Positions 24,734 through 34,679 of a stretch of 64,000 nucleotides of DNA are shown one piece after another (within the stretch, counting starts at the first letter, position 1; each line of letters starts with the position of its first letter). Source of the stretch: Shewanella oneidensis MR-1 (GTDB taxonomy: Bacteria > Pseudomonadota > Gammaproteobacteria > Enterobacterales > Shewanellaceae); NCBI RefSeq assembly GCF_000146165.2, contig NC_004347.2, forward strand, positions 2,480,001 to 2,544,000, in the 5' to 3' direction. The notes beneath the pieces are model-generated. The model was not told where the DNA came from. It made no database searches and worked only from the letters and a program-made list of their open reading frames with translations. The position numbers were made by a program, and so were the translations under genes.

Positions 24734-25021
24734 TTAAACATTGACAGCGTCAACGCGTTCGCGCAGTTCTTTGCCTGGCTTAAAGTGCGGGACGTATTTG
24801 CCTTCCAATTCGACTGATGAACCAGTCTTTGGATTGCGGCCAGTACGCGGTGCACGATAATGAAGCGAGAAACTACCAAAGCCACGGATCTCAATACGAT
24901 CACCGCTTTCTAATGTCGTTGCCATTTGCTCCAACATCTCTTTGATTGCGCCTTCTACCTCTTTCGCCGACAGCTGCGACTGCCTGGTGGCGAGTTTTTC
25001 GATCAGTTCGGATTTTGTCAT
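24734..25021 (-). CDS. ihfB: integration host factor subunit beta
   Basis: IhfB pairs with IhfA to form the DNA-bending nucleoid protein IHF. The 95-residue protein is collinear with E. coli Ihf[12 protein letters not shown] at the start, the signature [26 protein letters not shown] with the intercalating proline loop, and [16 protein letters not shown]. It follows rpsA by about 70 bases as in most gammaproteobacteria and is followed by a terminator. Confidence 0.97.
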
Positions 25022-25093
25022 CCTAGCTATCCCCTATTATCAAGCCAAACACAGTCACCTAATGGGGAGGAAAACTCCCCATACAACAGGCGA

Positions 25094-26761
25094 TTATTTG
25101 CGAGCTGCTTTAAACGCTTCAGCCATTGCATTACTAATAACAGCGTCTTCTTGTTTATTCAAGGTCGCCATCACTTCTTTTTCTTCAGCTTCGTCTTTCG
25201 CTTTGATTGACAGGCTGATAGAACGGTTCTTACGGTCAACACCCATGAACTTAGCTTCGATAGCGTCACCTACAGAGTAAACAGTAGATGCATCTTCGAT
25301 GCGCTCACGGCTGATGTCAGCTACACGGATGTAACCTTCAACAGTGTCAGCCAGTTCAACAGTCACACCTTTAGCATCAACAGCAGAAACAGTACCGTGT
25401 ACGATAGTACCTTTCTTCTTGTCAGCTAAGTAAGCGTTGAATGGGTCGTCTTCAGTTTGTTTAACACCTAAGCTGATACGCTCACGCTCTGGGTCAACAG
25501 ACAGAACCACTGCGTGGATTTCGTCGCCTTTCTTGTACTCAGATACTGCGTCTTCGCCAGTGCCGTTCCAAGAAATGTCAGACAGGTGAACTAAACCATC
25601 GATACCGCCGTCAAGACCGATGAAGATACCGAAGTCAGTGATTGACTTGATCTTACCAGAAACCTTGTCGCCTTTGTTGTAACGAGTTGCGAAGTCATCC
25701 CATGGGTTGGTCTTACATTGCTTCAGACCTAGAGAAATACGACGACGCTCTTCATCGATGTCCAGAACCAGAACTTCAACTTCATCACCTAAGTTAACCA
25801 CTTTAGATGGGTGGATGTTCTTGTTAGTCCAATCCATTTCAGAAACGTGAACTAAACCTTCAACGCCTTCTTCGATTTCAACGAAACAGCCGTAGTCAGT
25901 CAGGTTAGTTACGCGACCAGTTAACTTAGTGTTTTCTGGGTAGCGCTTGCTGATTTCTAACCATGGATCTTCGCCAAGTTGTTTCAGACCTAGAGATACA
26001 CGAGTGCGCTCACGATCGTACTTCAGAACTTTAACGTTGATTTCGTCACCAACATTTACGATTTCAGATGGGTGCTTAACGCGTTTCCATGCCATATCAG
26101 TGATATGTAACAGACCGTCAACGCCACCTAAATCTACGAATGCACCGTAGTCAGTCAGGTTCTTAACGATACCTTTAACTGCTTGACCTTCTTGCAGGTT
26201 TTCTAACAGTGCATCACGCTCAGCGCTGCTTTCTGATTCGATAACTGCACGACGAGAAACAACAACGTTGTTACGCTTCTGGTCTAGTTTGATAACTTTG
26301 AATTCTAATTCTTTGTACTCTAAGTGAGCGGTGTCGCGAACTGGGCGCACATCAACTAGAGAACCTGGTAAGAAGGCACGGATACCGTTTAATTCAACAG
26401 TGAAACCGCCTTTCACTTTACCATTGATGATACCGATTACAGTTTCAGCATCTTCGTAAGCTTTTTCCAGAACGATCCAAGCTTCGTGACGTTTCGCTTT
26501 TTCGCGAGACAGTTGAGTCTCACCGAAGCCGTCTTCAACAGAGTCAAGAGCTACGTCAACTTCATCACCAACAGCGATTTCTAAAACGCCTTGAGCGTTT
26601 TTGAATTGTTCAGCTGGGATTGGGCTTTCAGACTTCAGACCTGCATCAACCAAAACCATACCGTTTTCGATAGCAACTACAGTACCACGAACGATAGAGC
26701 CTGGACGAAACTCCAGAGTTTGAAGGGATTGTTCAAATAGATCAGCAAAAGATTCAGTCAT
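25094..26761 (-). CDS. rpsA: 30S ribosomal protein S1
   Basis: S1 binds mRNA on the 30S platform and melts structured leaders during initiation. The 555-residue protein contains six S1 (OB-fold) repeats, recognisable from recurring segments such as [40 protein letters not shown] and [20 protein letters not shown]. Codon use is highly biased, as expected for a strongly expressed gene. It lies between cmk and ihfB in the classical cmk-rpsA-ihfB order. Autoregulation through its own leader is known in E. coli, but I did not identify the element here. Confidence 0.98.
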   Translation of the reverse strand: MTESFADLFEQSLQTLEFRPGSIVRGTVVAIENGMVLVDAGLKSESPIPAEQFKNAQGVLEIAVGDEVDVALDSVEDGFGETQLSREKAKRHEAWIVLEKAYEDAETVIGIINGKVKGGFTVELNGIRAFLPGSLVDVRPVRDTAHLEYKELEFKVIKLDQKRNNVVVSRRAVIESESSAERDALLENLQEGQAVKGIVKNLTDYGAFVDLGGVDGLLHITDMAWKRVKHPSEIVNVGDEINVKVLKYDRERTRVSLGLKQLGEDPWLEISKRYPENTKLTGRVTNLTDYGCFVEIEEGVEGLVHVSEMDWTNKNIHPSKVVNLGDEVEVLVLDIDEERRRISLGLKQCKTNPWDDFATRYNKGDKVSGKIKSITDFGIFIGLDGGIDGLVHLSDISWNGTGEDAVSEYKKGDEIHAVVLSVDPERERISLGVKQTEDDPFNAYLADKKKGTIVHGTVSAVDAKGVTVELADTVEGYIRVADISRERIEDASTVYSVGDAIEAKFMGVDRKNRSISLSIKAKDEAEEKEVMATLNKQEDAVISNAMAEAFKAARK

Positions 26762-26863
26762 GTTTAAGTTACTTTAATGTAATAAACCACAGTCAATCCT
26801 AGACGTGGAGTCAGTCAAATTATCCGTATCATCCTTAATACGAATACCTACCCGAGCAATAAT

Positions 26864-27556
26864 TTAGTTAGTGCTGGATAACTTTTGGTTGATGTAGTTG
26901 AGCGCAAGCTCAAGTACTTCATCAATACCTTTATCGCTCGTATCGATAACGAGCGCATTCTCGGCCGGGACCAATGGCGCCACTGGACGATTCATATCGC
27001 GGTCGTCTCGCTCGATAATTTCAGCTAAAAGGCGCTCGATATTAACATCGAAGCCCTTGTCCTGCAACTGATTATAGCGTCTTTGGGCACGCTCCTGTGC
27101 AGATGCGGTTAAATATAATTTAGCCGATGCGGTTGGGAAAACAACCGTCCCCATATCGCGACCATCGGCAATCAATCCGGGAGCGGTTCTAAAGGCACGT
27201 TGGCGACGCAATAAGGCTTCCCGGACTCGCGGAAACGCAGCCACTTTAGAGGCTGCATTAGAACATTCTTGGGTACGTATCGCAGTGGTGACGTCTTCAC
27301 CTTCTAGAATCACTTGAACTGGATCTTTTTCATTGCCTGTTAAAAATTTCACATCGAGGTGTGAAGCCAGCAATGTGATAGATTCTTCATTTTCCAGTTC
27401 TACGTCGTGATGAATGGCCGCCAGTGCAAGTACTCGATAAATTGCACCACTATCAAGCAGTTGCCATCCTAGATGCTTAGCCAGTAATTGGCTAATTGTT
27501 CCTTTACCAGCACCACTTGGGCCGTCGATTGTGACTACAGGAGCCCGTTCAGACAT
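26864..27556 (-). CDS. cmk: cytidylate kinase
   Basis: Cmk phosphorylates CMP and dCMP with ATP, feeding CTP and dCTP synthesis. The 230-residue P-loop kinase has Walker [10 protein letters not shown] (12-20), LDSGAIYRV for CMP binding, [10 protein letters not shown] and [16 protein letters not shown], all typical of bacterial Cmk. It lies 102 bases upstream of rpsA and downstream of aroA, the conserved aroA-cmk-rpsA order. Confidence 0.97.
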   Translation of the reverse strand: MSERAPVVTIDGPSGAGKGTISQLLAKHLGWQLLDSGAIYRVLALAAIHHDVELENEESITLLASHLDVKFLTGNEKDPVQVILEGEDVTTAIRTQECSNAASKVAAFPRVREALLRRQRAFRTAPGLIADGRDMGTVVFPTASAKLYLTASAQERAQRRYNQLQDKGFDVNIERLLAEIIERDDRDMNRPVAPLVPAENALVIDTSDKGIDEVLELALNYINQKLSSTN

Positions 27557-27674
27557 ACATTCCTCCGCAAAAAATAATCATCATCCGTGAGTTCATAAGT
27601 AGAGCCCCGAAAATGAGCGCGCCGCATTATACAATAATACCCAAATAAAATCCGTGGATTTTTCATGAAGTTTA

Positions 27675-27702
27675 GAAGCCGCTCAAATACGGCTTCTTTT
27701 AT
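27675..27702. terminator. hairpin between aroA and cmk
   Basis: Stem GAAGCCG (27675-27681) and CGGCTTC (27690-27696) with an 8-base loop. The T-rich tail follows on the plus strand, the wrong side for aroA, so on the minus strand it is at most a weak attenuator between aroA and cmk. Confidence 0.4.
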
Positions 27703-27739
27703 TTGATATGGCCATAAGTCAATCTGTTATCAGAAAACG

Positions 27740-29020
27740 TTAGACCTTGAGGCTGGCGAATTGAACAAAATAGTCAGGGAAGGTTTTTGAGGTGCAATCG
27801 GGATCATTGATGGTGATACCACAGTCGGCAAACGCTAGCATGGAGAAGCACATGGCCATACGATGGTCGTTATAGGTATCTATCTGCGCAGTATTCAGTA
27901 CCGCAGGCGGAGTGATCTTTATGTAGTCATTGCCTTCTTCTACCTCAGCGCCGACTTTACGCAACTCAGTTGCCATAGCAGCTAAGCGATCAGTCTCTTT
28001 GATGCGCCAGTTGTAGATATTGCGAATAACTGTCGTGCCTTTAGCAAATAATGCGGCCGTTGCAATGGTCATGGCCGCATCGGGAATATGGTTCATATCT
28101 AAATCAACCGCAGTTAACGGTGCACCGCGGGCAATAATGTAGTCATCGCCCCACTCAATATCGGCGCCCATTTTTTCCAGCACATCGGCAAATTTCACAT
28201 CGCCCTGAATGCTTAAACGCCCCACACCTGTGACTTTCACCTCACCGCCTTTGATTGCACCTGCGGCTAAAAAGTACGATGCAGAGGATGCATCCCCTTC
28301 AACCAGTACTTTACCCGGTGACACATAATGCTGACCAGCAGGGATCTCAAAGCGAGCGTAATGATGATTGATGACCTTAACCCCAAACTGTGCCATCAAC
28401 GCCAACGTGATATCAATATAGGGTTTAGAGACTAACTCGCCTTTGACATGGATATTCACACTACCCTTAGCAAGCGGCGCGACCATCAATAACGCGGTTA
28501 AAAATTGGCTTGAGAGATCCCCGACAATTTCCACATCACCACCATTAAGGCCTGTCGCATTAATGGTTAATGGCGGGAAACCATCATTTTTAAGATAAAC
28601 AATATTAGCACCCAATTGTCTTAAGGCATCGACCAGATCGCCTATCGGACGTTCTTCCATGCGTGGCTCGCCGGTTAAGGTAAACTCACCTTGGCCTAAG
28701 GTTAATGCGGCGCATAGCGGGCGCATGGCCGTACCGGCATTGCCTAAAAATAGAGTTTGCGCCTGCTTCGATGACATCACGCCCCCTAATCCGGCCAGTT
28801 CGCACACGGTATTGTTATGGGATAAACGATACTCAACCCCTAATTGCTTAAGGGAAGCCAGCATATGGCGAATATCATCTGAGTCAAGCAAATTGGTGAG
28901 CGTAGTCGTGCCTTGGGCTAAGGTCGCCAAGAGCAAGGCACGGTTTGAAATACTTTTCGAGCCGGGAATATTAATCTCACCACGGACTTGCACAACAGGT
29001 TCAAGACGTAATTGCTTCAT
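27740..29020 (-). CDS. aroA: 3-phosphoshikimate 1-carboxyvinyltransferase (EPSP synthase)
   Basis: AroA joins shikimate 3-phosphate and phosphoenolpyruvate to give EPSP in the shikimate pathway and is the target of glyphosate. The 426-residue class I enzyme has [40 protein letters not shown] and [13 protein letters not shown]. The frame stays open upstream to 29062, but similarity to other AroA proteins starts at MKQLRLEP, preceded by AAGAAGA, so I place the start at 29020. In E. coli serC precedes aroA directly. Here serC is about 5.7 kb away. Confidence 0.96.
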   Translation of the reverse strand: MKQLRLEPVVQVRGEINIPGSKSISNRALLLATLAQGTTTLTNLLDSDDIRHMLASLKQLGVEYRLSHNNTVCELAGLGGVMSSKQAQTLFLGNAGTAMRPLCAALTLGQGEFTLTGEPRMEERPIGDLVDALRQLGANIVYLKNDGFPPLTINATGLNGGDVEIVGDLSSQFLTALLMVAPLAKGSVNIHVKGELVSKPYIDITLALMAQFGVKVINHHYARFEIPAGQHYVSPGKVLVEGDASSASYFLAAGAIKGGEVKVTGVGRLSIQGDVKFADVLEKMGADIEWGDDYIIARGAPLTAVDLDMNHIPDAAMTIATAALFAKGTTVIRNIYNWRIKETDRLAAMATELRKVGAEVEEGNDYIKITPPAVLNTAQIDTYNDHRMAMCFSMLAFADCGITINDPDCTSKTFPDYFVQFASLKV

Positions 29021-29062
29021 GAATAAATCTTCTTTCTCTTTGGGCATGATCAATAGGATCAC

Positions 29063-29454
29063 GCGGACTGAATTGGCAAAATGGCAACTTCACACTACAT
29101 GACGTCAAGTTTACGTTACTAATTAAAGGAGATTGGGAGCCTTGTTGGTGCTTCGTCGTTATAAAATTACCGATAGTGACGCAGGATTCAACCGTTTTTT
29201 ACTAAAAAATGGCTTTTTAAACCGGAAAATTACTCAAGTCAGTCTAAAAATAACAAAAATACTAAATATAATGGGTGAAATTGTGAACTAAACGGTTTTT
29301 CGGCAGGCTTTTTTGCCAGATTAATTGGTCTCTAAACACCATTTTTACTTTAAAGTTTTCATCTATTCACGTTATCCTAGGTTTCAATCGATAAATCACG
29401 CACATCCTATGTGATTCATGCTGTCGCTTAATAACTAGAAAGGTAGATGGAGCT
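29063..29454. other. divergent promoter region between aroA and the tyrB-like gene
   Basis: About 390 AT-rich bases without a supportable gene. It must contain promoters for aroA (minus) and the aminotransferase gene (plus). I looked for a TyrR box (TGTAAA-N6-TTTACA) and found no convincing match. Confidence 0.4.
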
Positions 29455-30645
29455 ATGTTTAACTCACTCATCGCAATGCCTGCGGATCCGATCCTTGGCT
29501 TGTTGACCCAGTACCGCGAAGACACACATCCACAGAAAGTAGACTTAGGTGTCGGCGTTTATAAAGATCCCGCGGGAAACACCCCCATTCTCAATTGTGT
29601 AAAAAAAGCCGAGAAATTTCGTTTAGAAACCGAGACGACAAAGGTCTATATCGGTCCAACTGGTTCGCCTCAGTTTAATACCCTGATGACAGAGTTAGCC
29701 TTTGGCAGTGATCATAGCGCGATTATCGCTAACCGTATTCGTACTGTTTCCACACCTGGCGGTACGGGCGCTCTGCGTGTTGCGGGTGACTTTATTAAGC
29801 GTTGCAATCCTAATGCGGTGTTGTGGGTAAGCGATCCCACATGGGCTAATCATACAGGTTTATTCGAAGCTGCTGGGATCACAGTTAAAACTTATCCCTA
29901 TTATGACTACGATAGTAAATCGTTGAAATTTGACGAGATGCTTGCTGCATTATCGCAAGTGAGTCCTGATGACGTAGTGTTATTACACGCCTGCTGCCAT
30001 AACCCAAGTGGGATGGATTTGACCACTGATCAATGGGATAAAGTCGTCACCCTCACCAAAGAGCAAGGTTTTACCCCGCTTATCGACATGGCTTACCAAG
30101 GTTTTGGTGACGGTGTCGATATCGATGCCTACGGCGTGCGTAAAATGGCTGCAGCGGTCGATAATATGATCCTGTGTAGCTCTTGCTCGAAGAACTTCGG
30201 TCTGTACCGTGAGCGTATCGGTTCCTGCTCTGTGGTTGCAAAGGATGCGAACACGGCAAACATTGCGCAATCTGTACTGCTTTATGTGGTTCGCTGCCTC
30301 TACTCTATGCCACCTGCCCATGGCGCGGCGATTGTTGAGACGATTTTAGGATCAAAAGAATTAACCCAAGAATGGCTTGATGAGCTCAAAGTGATGCGCG
30401 ACCGTATCAATGGTAACCGCGCGATTTTAGTTGAAAAACTCAAAGCCAATGGTGTTGCTCGCGACTTTAGCTTTATTGCTCGCCAAAAAGGCATGTTCTC
30501 TTTCCTTGGTGTAAATCCTGAGCAAGTGGCGCGTCTGCAAAAAGAATTTAGCATCTACATGGTGGGTTCAAGCCGGATCAGTATCGCGGGGATCAGTGAA
30601 GATAACGTCGATTATCTCGCCCAATCGATCGCCAAAGTGCTTTGA
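29455..30645 (+). CDS. aromatic amino acid/aspartate aminotransferase (TyrB/AspC family)
   Basis: A PLP-dependent class I aminotransferase, subgroup I-alpha, which interconverts aspartate, tyrosine or phenylalanine with their 2-oxo acids. The 396-residue protein has the Schiff-base lysine in CSSCSKNFGLYRERIG, HACCHNPSGMD for cofactor contacts, and the C-terminal arginine region GSSRISIAGIS. It is closest in feel to TyrB, and the 25 kb neighbourhood contains aroA, but aspartate as the main substrate cannot be excluded. An AAGGTAGATGG ribosome-binding region precedes the ATG. Confidence 0.9.
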   Translation: MFNSLIAMPADPILGLLTQYREDTHPQKVDLGVGVYKDPAGNTPILNCVKKAEKFRLETETTKVYIGPTGSPQFNTLMTELAFGSDHSAIIANRIRTVSTPGGTGALRVAGDFIKRCNPNAVLWVSDPTWANHTGLFEAAGITVKTYPYYDYDSKSLKFDEMLAALSQVSPDDVVLLHACCHNPSGMDLTTDQWDKVVTLTKEQGFTPLIDMAYQGFGDGVDIDAYGVRKMAAAVDNMILCSSCSKNFGLYRERIGSCSVVAKDANTANIAQSVLLYVVRCLYSMPPAHGAAIVETILGSKELTQEWLDELKVMRDRINGNRAILVEKLKANGVARDFSFIARQKGMFSFLGVNPEQVARLQKEFSIYMVGSSRISIAGISEDNVDYLAQSIAKVL

Positions 30646-31046
30646 GTGCAAGTGCTTTAAACAAAAGTACTTTATTTAGTACTTATTAATTTATCTACAC
30701 AGCTTACTCTGCTGTATTCTCGCGATTTAGGATGCAGCAGAGTTGATCTACCGATTATCAATATTACACTCGAGTTCTGTTTAGTTTGGCTTAACGAGTC
30801 TTCCTTTTCGTGTCTACACCCCAAAACCTCATAAGCCCGCCATCCTCACCGTACAAGCATTTATTTTCAATCGTAAAACCCTATTCGAATGATTCTGACA
30901 CCACGGTCTATCGCAATAAGCCGCAAGTTGTGATCTCGGTCAGCGGATTTCCATTTCATCAATCAGGGCTGCGGCTATTTTCACTTTTTAAAGCCAGAGC
31001 CGCCCAGTAGATTATTATCTACCATAAAACTTGTGGATATACCGCC
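30646..31046. other. intergenic region upstream of yjjI with several inverted repeats
   Basis: No supportable gene in 400 bases. It contains a weak hairpin AAGTACT / AGTACTT (30665-30684) that may end the aminotransferase transcript, ACTCTGCTG / CAGCAGAGT (30706-30714 and 30735-30743), and GTAGAT-TATT-ATCTAC (31007-31022) close to the yjjI start. The last two could be regulator sites. Confidence 0.5.
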
Positions 31047-32606
31047 ATGTTATTACAAGATAAATTAGTGCAAATTGTCACTAACCCGCAGCTTTCACCT
31101 AAGCAAAAATCCAATTATTTAGCGTTGGAGGCTGAGGCAAGTTTACCCTATATGCCGATATCGACTGAGGTAAATGCGGCGATGAATGACGGCGTTATCT
31201 GCGATATGTTTGAAGGCCATACACCGTTTAAACCGCGCTATGTATTGCCAGATTATGCCCGTTATCTTCAGCAAGGCTCAGAATATTTAGAGCTTTCACC
31301 TGCACAGGATTTAGATGAAGCCCTCAATGCCTTAACGATTCTGTATCACCATGTGCCATCGGTGACCAATATCCCCGTGTATTTAGGTCAGTTGGACGAC
31401 ATTTTGATGCCTTTCGTGGAGGGTATGGATGCGGATGCCCTTTATCGTAAACTAAAGCTGTTCTGGATCATGCTTGACAGAACCCTGCCCGACGCCTTTA
31501 TGCACGTCAATCTTGGCCCGACAGACAACATTGTTTGCCGTACCCTACTGCGCATTGATGCCGAGCTCAAACAAGTTGCCCCCAATTTGACCTTTATGTA
31601 TGACCCCGCCGTCACGCCGGATGAATTATTGCAAATTGCCACAACCAATATTTGTCAGTGCAGTAAGCCGCATATCGCCAATTACCCACAGCATGCCAGT
31701 GCGTTTGATGCATGCGGCTTTGGTATTGTCAGTTGCTACAATGCCTTACCATTAGCGGGCGGCGCTAACACCTTGGTTAGACTCAATCTGAAAGAAGTGG
31801 CATTAAAGGCCACGTCAATCAATGACTTTTTTGAGCGTGTTTTGCCCTATTACTGCTCACTCACCTTCGAACTTATCGAGGCGCGCTCAGCATTTTTACA
31901 TCAAGAGTCGCACTTCTTTGATAGCTTTTTAGTTAAAGAACAATTGATTGATGAATCGCGCTTTGCCCCCATGTTTGGTATTTACGGTATGGCTGAAGCG
32001 GTAAATATTCTGCAAGCTCAGATGACAAGTGAAACAGACAAATCATCTCAATCAAACAAACCCACAGGTTATGGTCATAGCATGGATGCAAACCAACTTG
32101 GCTACCGTATTTCTGCCGCCCTCGATACCATAGTAAAATCCACGCCCGTCACCTATGGCTACCATGGACGAGCGCTGCTGCATTCACAGGGCGGTATTAG
32201 CCTCGATAAAGGCGTGACGCCAGGCGTTCGCATTCCCTATGGCACAGAACCGAATCCCATCGCCCATATTCAAGCCCTCGCGCAGCATCACCAGTATTAT
32301 ACGGCGGGGATTAGCGATATTTTGACTATAGATGAAACTGTCAAATCCAATCCTCAAGCCATGTTCCAACTGTGTAAAGCAGCACTGGAATTAGGCTTTA
32401 GGGAATTTACCGCCAATGTGGCCTCTAACGATTTAATGCGCGTCACTGGCTATATGGTAAAACGCTCTGATATTGAAGCATTTAAACAATGCGGCTCGCG
32501 CCTTAATACCACTGGTTTAGGGGCTGAAGCAGCACAGAATACCGGAATATTGCAACGCCAAGCACGCGTTATTGCCCATGAGCACTCCCCTTGTGTCGTT
32601 AAATAA
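31047..32606 (+). CDS. yjjI: YjjI family glycyl-radical enzyme (substrate unknown)
   Basis: YjjI is a member of the glycyl-radical enzyme superfamily with no known substrate. The 519-residue protein has the C-terminal radical loop RVTGY with Gly468 as the radical site. Candidate active-site cysteines are Cys223 (DACGF) and Cys230 (SCYNALPLAGG) in the region expected to hold the cysteine loop. It lacks the length and landmarks of pyruvate formate-lyase (about 760 residues) or class III ribonucleotide reductase. The gene overlaps its activase gene yjjW by 35 bases, so the two are made together. Expression is presumably anaerobic, since glycyl radicals are destroyed by oxygen. Confidence 0.88.
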   Translation: MLLQDKLVQIVTNPQLSPKQKSNYLALEAEASLPYMPISTEVNAAMNDGVICDMFEGHTPFKPRYVLPDYARYLQQGSEYLELSPAQDLDEALNALTILYHHVPSVTNIPVYLGQLDDILMPFVEGMDADALYRKLKLFWIMLDRTLPDAFMHVNLGPTDNIVCRTLLRIDAELKQVAPNLTFMYDPAVTPDELLQIATTNICQCSKPHIANYPQHASAFDACGFGIVSCYNALPLAGGANTLVRLNLKEVALKATSINDFFERVLPYYCSLTFELIEARSAFLHQESHFFDSFLVKEQLIDESRFAPMFGIYGMAEAVNILQAQMTSETDKSSQSNKPTGYGHSMDANQLGYRISAALDTIVKSTPVTYGYHGRALLHSQGGISLDKGVTPGVRIPYGTEPNPIAHIQALAQHHQYYTAGISDILTIDETVKSNPQAMFQLCKAALELGFREFTANVASNDLMRVTGYMVKRSDIEAFKQCGSRLNTTGLGAEAAQNTGILQRQARVIAHEHSPCVVK

Positions 32607-33489
32607 ACCGGCCATAAAGAAACAGGCAATGGTTAGTCAGCTATTGCCATTTTCCTGTGTCGACGGGCCTGGCAGCAGGCTCGTGTTATTCCTGCAGGGC
32701 TGCAACTATCAATGTAAAAACTGCCATAACCCACATACCATCGGATTATGCGATGGCTGTGGCGATTGCATTGCCACCTGCCCTGACAAGGCGCTGACAT
32801 TGATAAACGCTAACAATAAGCATCAGACCCATTGGGATAAAGACCGTTGTAGCCAGTGCGATACTTGTCTTGCTGTGTGTCCACAACAAGCCAATCCCAA
32901 AGTCACCCGATATACTGTTGAAGAGATCTTGGCGATTCTTCACCATCAGCGTCACTTTATTAATGGCATTACGGTGAGCGGCGGCGAAGCTAGTCTACAA
33001 CTGCCATTTATTATTGAATTATTTAAAGCGATTAAGGCCTCAACGTCGTTATCACAGTTAACCTGTATGCTCGATACCAATGGCAGTTTGAGCCTCACGG
33101 GCTGGCATAAACTACTGCCCTTTTTAGACGGCGCTATGGTGGATCTTAAAGCATGGCAACGAGATACCCATAGGTACATTACCGGTCGTGATAACCATGC
33201 GGTGTTCAAATCGATTGAACTCTTGGCGCAGCAGCAAAAACTGTATGAAGTAAGATTGCTGCATATTCCAGGCATTACGGATTTTGAACAGGAGATAGAC
33301 GCGCTATCTTGCTATTTACTGACACTCGGTGCCGATACGCGGGTGAAATTAAACGCCTTTCACCACCATGGCGTGGTTGATGAGGCGTTAACTTGGCCAA
33401 GTTGCACACAAACCGATATTGAAGCGTTAGCAGCCTCCCTTGCCCAGCGAGGTTTAACAAATATCGTGTTACCGTCCATCTACCTTTAA
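32572..33489 (+). CDS. yjjW: YjjW family glycyl-radical enzyme activase (radical SAM)
   Basis: YjjW is the S-adenosylmethionine radical activase expected to install the glycyl radical on YjjI. The 305-residue protein has the radical-SAM cluster motif CNYQCKNC (Cx3Cx2C) near residue 45, followed by two ferredoxin-like 4Fe-4S motifs (CDGCGDCIATCP and CSQCDTCLAVCP), as in other activases with extra clusters. GGEASLQ and LDTNGS match the SAM-binding motifs. Starts at 32572, 32578 and 32629 are all possible. The first two overlap yjjI. The 3' end overlaps the convergent LysR gene by four bases. Confidence 0.88.
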   Translation: MPMSTPLVSLNKPAIKKQAMVSQLLPFSCVDGPGSRLVLFLQGCNYQCKNCHNPHTIGLCDGCGDCIATCPDKALTLINANNKHQTHWDKDRCSQCDTCLAVCPQQANPKVTRYTVEEILAILHHQRHFINGITVSGGEASLQLPFIIELFKAIKASTSLSQLTCMLDTNGSLSLTGWHKLLPFLDGAMVDLKAWQRDTHRYITGRDNHAVFKSIELLAQQQKLYEVRLLHIPGITDFEQEIDALSCYLLTLGADTRVKLNAFHHHGVVDEALTWPSCTQTDIEALAASLAQRGLTNIVLPSIYL

Positions 33490-34406
33490 CGGCTACAAAG
33501 CAGGATCTGCTCGTACAGCCAGCGTAGCGCGGGATCCTTCATACTTTGTTTATGCCACACAAGGCTGTAAGCCACTTTGCCGTATTCTATCGGTAAAGAT
33601 TTGACGGTTAAGCCTTTGGCTTGGCTGGCGATGGATGCCCAGCGGCGCGAGCAGGTAAATAGCAGCTCACTGTGGTGACACATTAACGCCGCGCTGCCAA
33701 AGTCTGGCACCGAAATGGGGACGGCACGTTTTTTAGATTGCTGAGCGAGTAAAATATCAAAATAAGGCGTACTCAGATCCGTATCAGTGATGCCTATATG
33801 GCTGTAGCTTAGGTAGTCATCAAAGCTGATATGCGATTGCTTGGCCAAAGGATGGGATGAATTCATTAAGCAAATCATTTCATCACTGAACAAGGTTTCC
33901 CACACCAGATCATCTTGCGAAGGATTAGGCTGACTCAAATCATGGGGTAACAGTACAAAATCTAACGAGCCATTAATGAGTCCATCAAAACCGATATTGT
34001 CTTTGCTGTAAATATCAAGATGAATATGGGGCGCCAAACTCAAAATATGGGCGCTGAGTTTAGCGGCCAGCAGCTCAAAGGTGCTTTCGCGCATCGCAAG
34101 CGAAAAATGCCCCTCATAGTTTGTTGGGGTAAATGCATCTTGACTCATGATCTGATTCATATCATTGATCATTTGTTGCACGCTTGGGCCTAATCGTTTG
34201 GCTAAAGGCGTTGCAACCAGTGAGTTACCATTACGGTAAAACAGTTCATCATTCAAACTGTCTCGAAGCTGACTTAAGGTTTTGCTAACAGATGAAGGGC
34301 TTAAGCATAAACGTTCGGCGCTGGCGGTAACACTCAAGGTATCGAGCATCACATGCAAAGTGATTAAGTGCTTCATACTAATGCGCGAAAGCTTGGCTAA
34401 ATCCAT
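33486..34406 (-). CDS. LysR-type transcriptional regulator
   Basis: A 306-residue LysR regulator with an N-terminal winged helix-turn-helix (about residues 8-65; MLDTLSVTASAERLCLSPSS, then VSKTLSQLRD) and an effector-binding domain resembling periplasmic binding proteins. It is transcribed towards yjjW and overlaps it by four bases, which is unusual because LysR genes more often diverge from their targets. It may control yjjIW or be autoregulatory. The effector is unknown. Confidence 0.88.
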   Translation of the reverse strand: MDLAKLSRISMKHLITLHVMLDTLSVTASAERLCLSPSSVSKTLSQLRDSLNDELFYRNGNSLVATPLAKRLGPSVQQMINDMNQIMSQDAFTPTNYEGHFSLAMRESTFELLAAKLSAHILSLAPHIHLDIYSKDNIGFDGLINGSLDFVLLPHDLSQPNPSQDDLVWETLFSDEMICLMNSSHPLAKQSHISFDDYLSYSHIGITDTDLSTPYFDILLAQQSKKRAVPISVPDFGSAALMCHHSELLFTCSRRWASIASQAKGLTVKSLPIEYGKVAYSLVWHKQSMKDPALRWLYEQILLCSR

Positions 34407-34603
34407 CAGTGGTTTCCTGTTGATTTATCTTCGGGATAGAATCAAAAATATAAACGTTTAATTATGATAAACAATAAGATAAAACTTACCCAATAGATTG
34501 CTAAGTATATGATCTGTTATGCGTGCCGGCTCACAGGCTTACTCTGTGCAATCGCCATTGCCGCAAGCTTATCTGGGTTGCATCTTACCAAATCCAGCCA
34601 ACA

Positions 34604-34635
34604 AAAAAGCGAATGCATATATGCATTCGCTTTTT
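34604..34635. terminator. strong palindromic terminator downstream of serC
   Basis: Near-perfect palindrome, AAAAAGCGAATGCAT on the left and ATGCATTCGCTTTTT on the right, with a central ATAT turn. It lies 45 bases after serC and can act on both strands. It terminates the minus-strand gyrA-serC side. Confidence 0.88.
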
Positions 34636-34679
34636 GCGTATAACGGCTTAAAACTTATGTGCTATAGGGTGAGCGCGGA

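Noticed and set aside
25947..26150. Plus-strand frames inside rpsA and other housekeeping genes
   Set aside because: Shadows of strongly conserved genes on the opposite strand, caused by their biased codon use.
30743..30761. TTGAT-N9-ATCAA as an FNR site before the anaerobic enzyme yjjI
   Set aside because: FNR sites have a 4-base spacer. Nine bases is the wrong spacing.
30810..31010. 66-codon plus-strand frame upstream of yjjI
   Set aside because: Rich in Ser and Pro without pattern, with no ribosome-binding site. It overlaps the inverted repeats of the yjjI leader.
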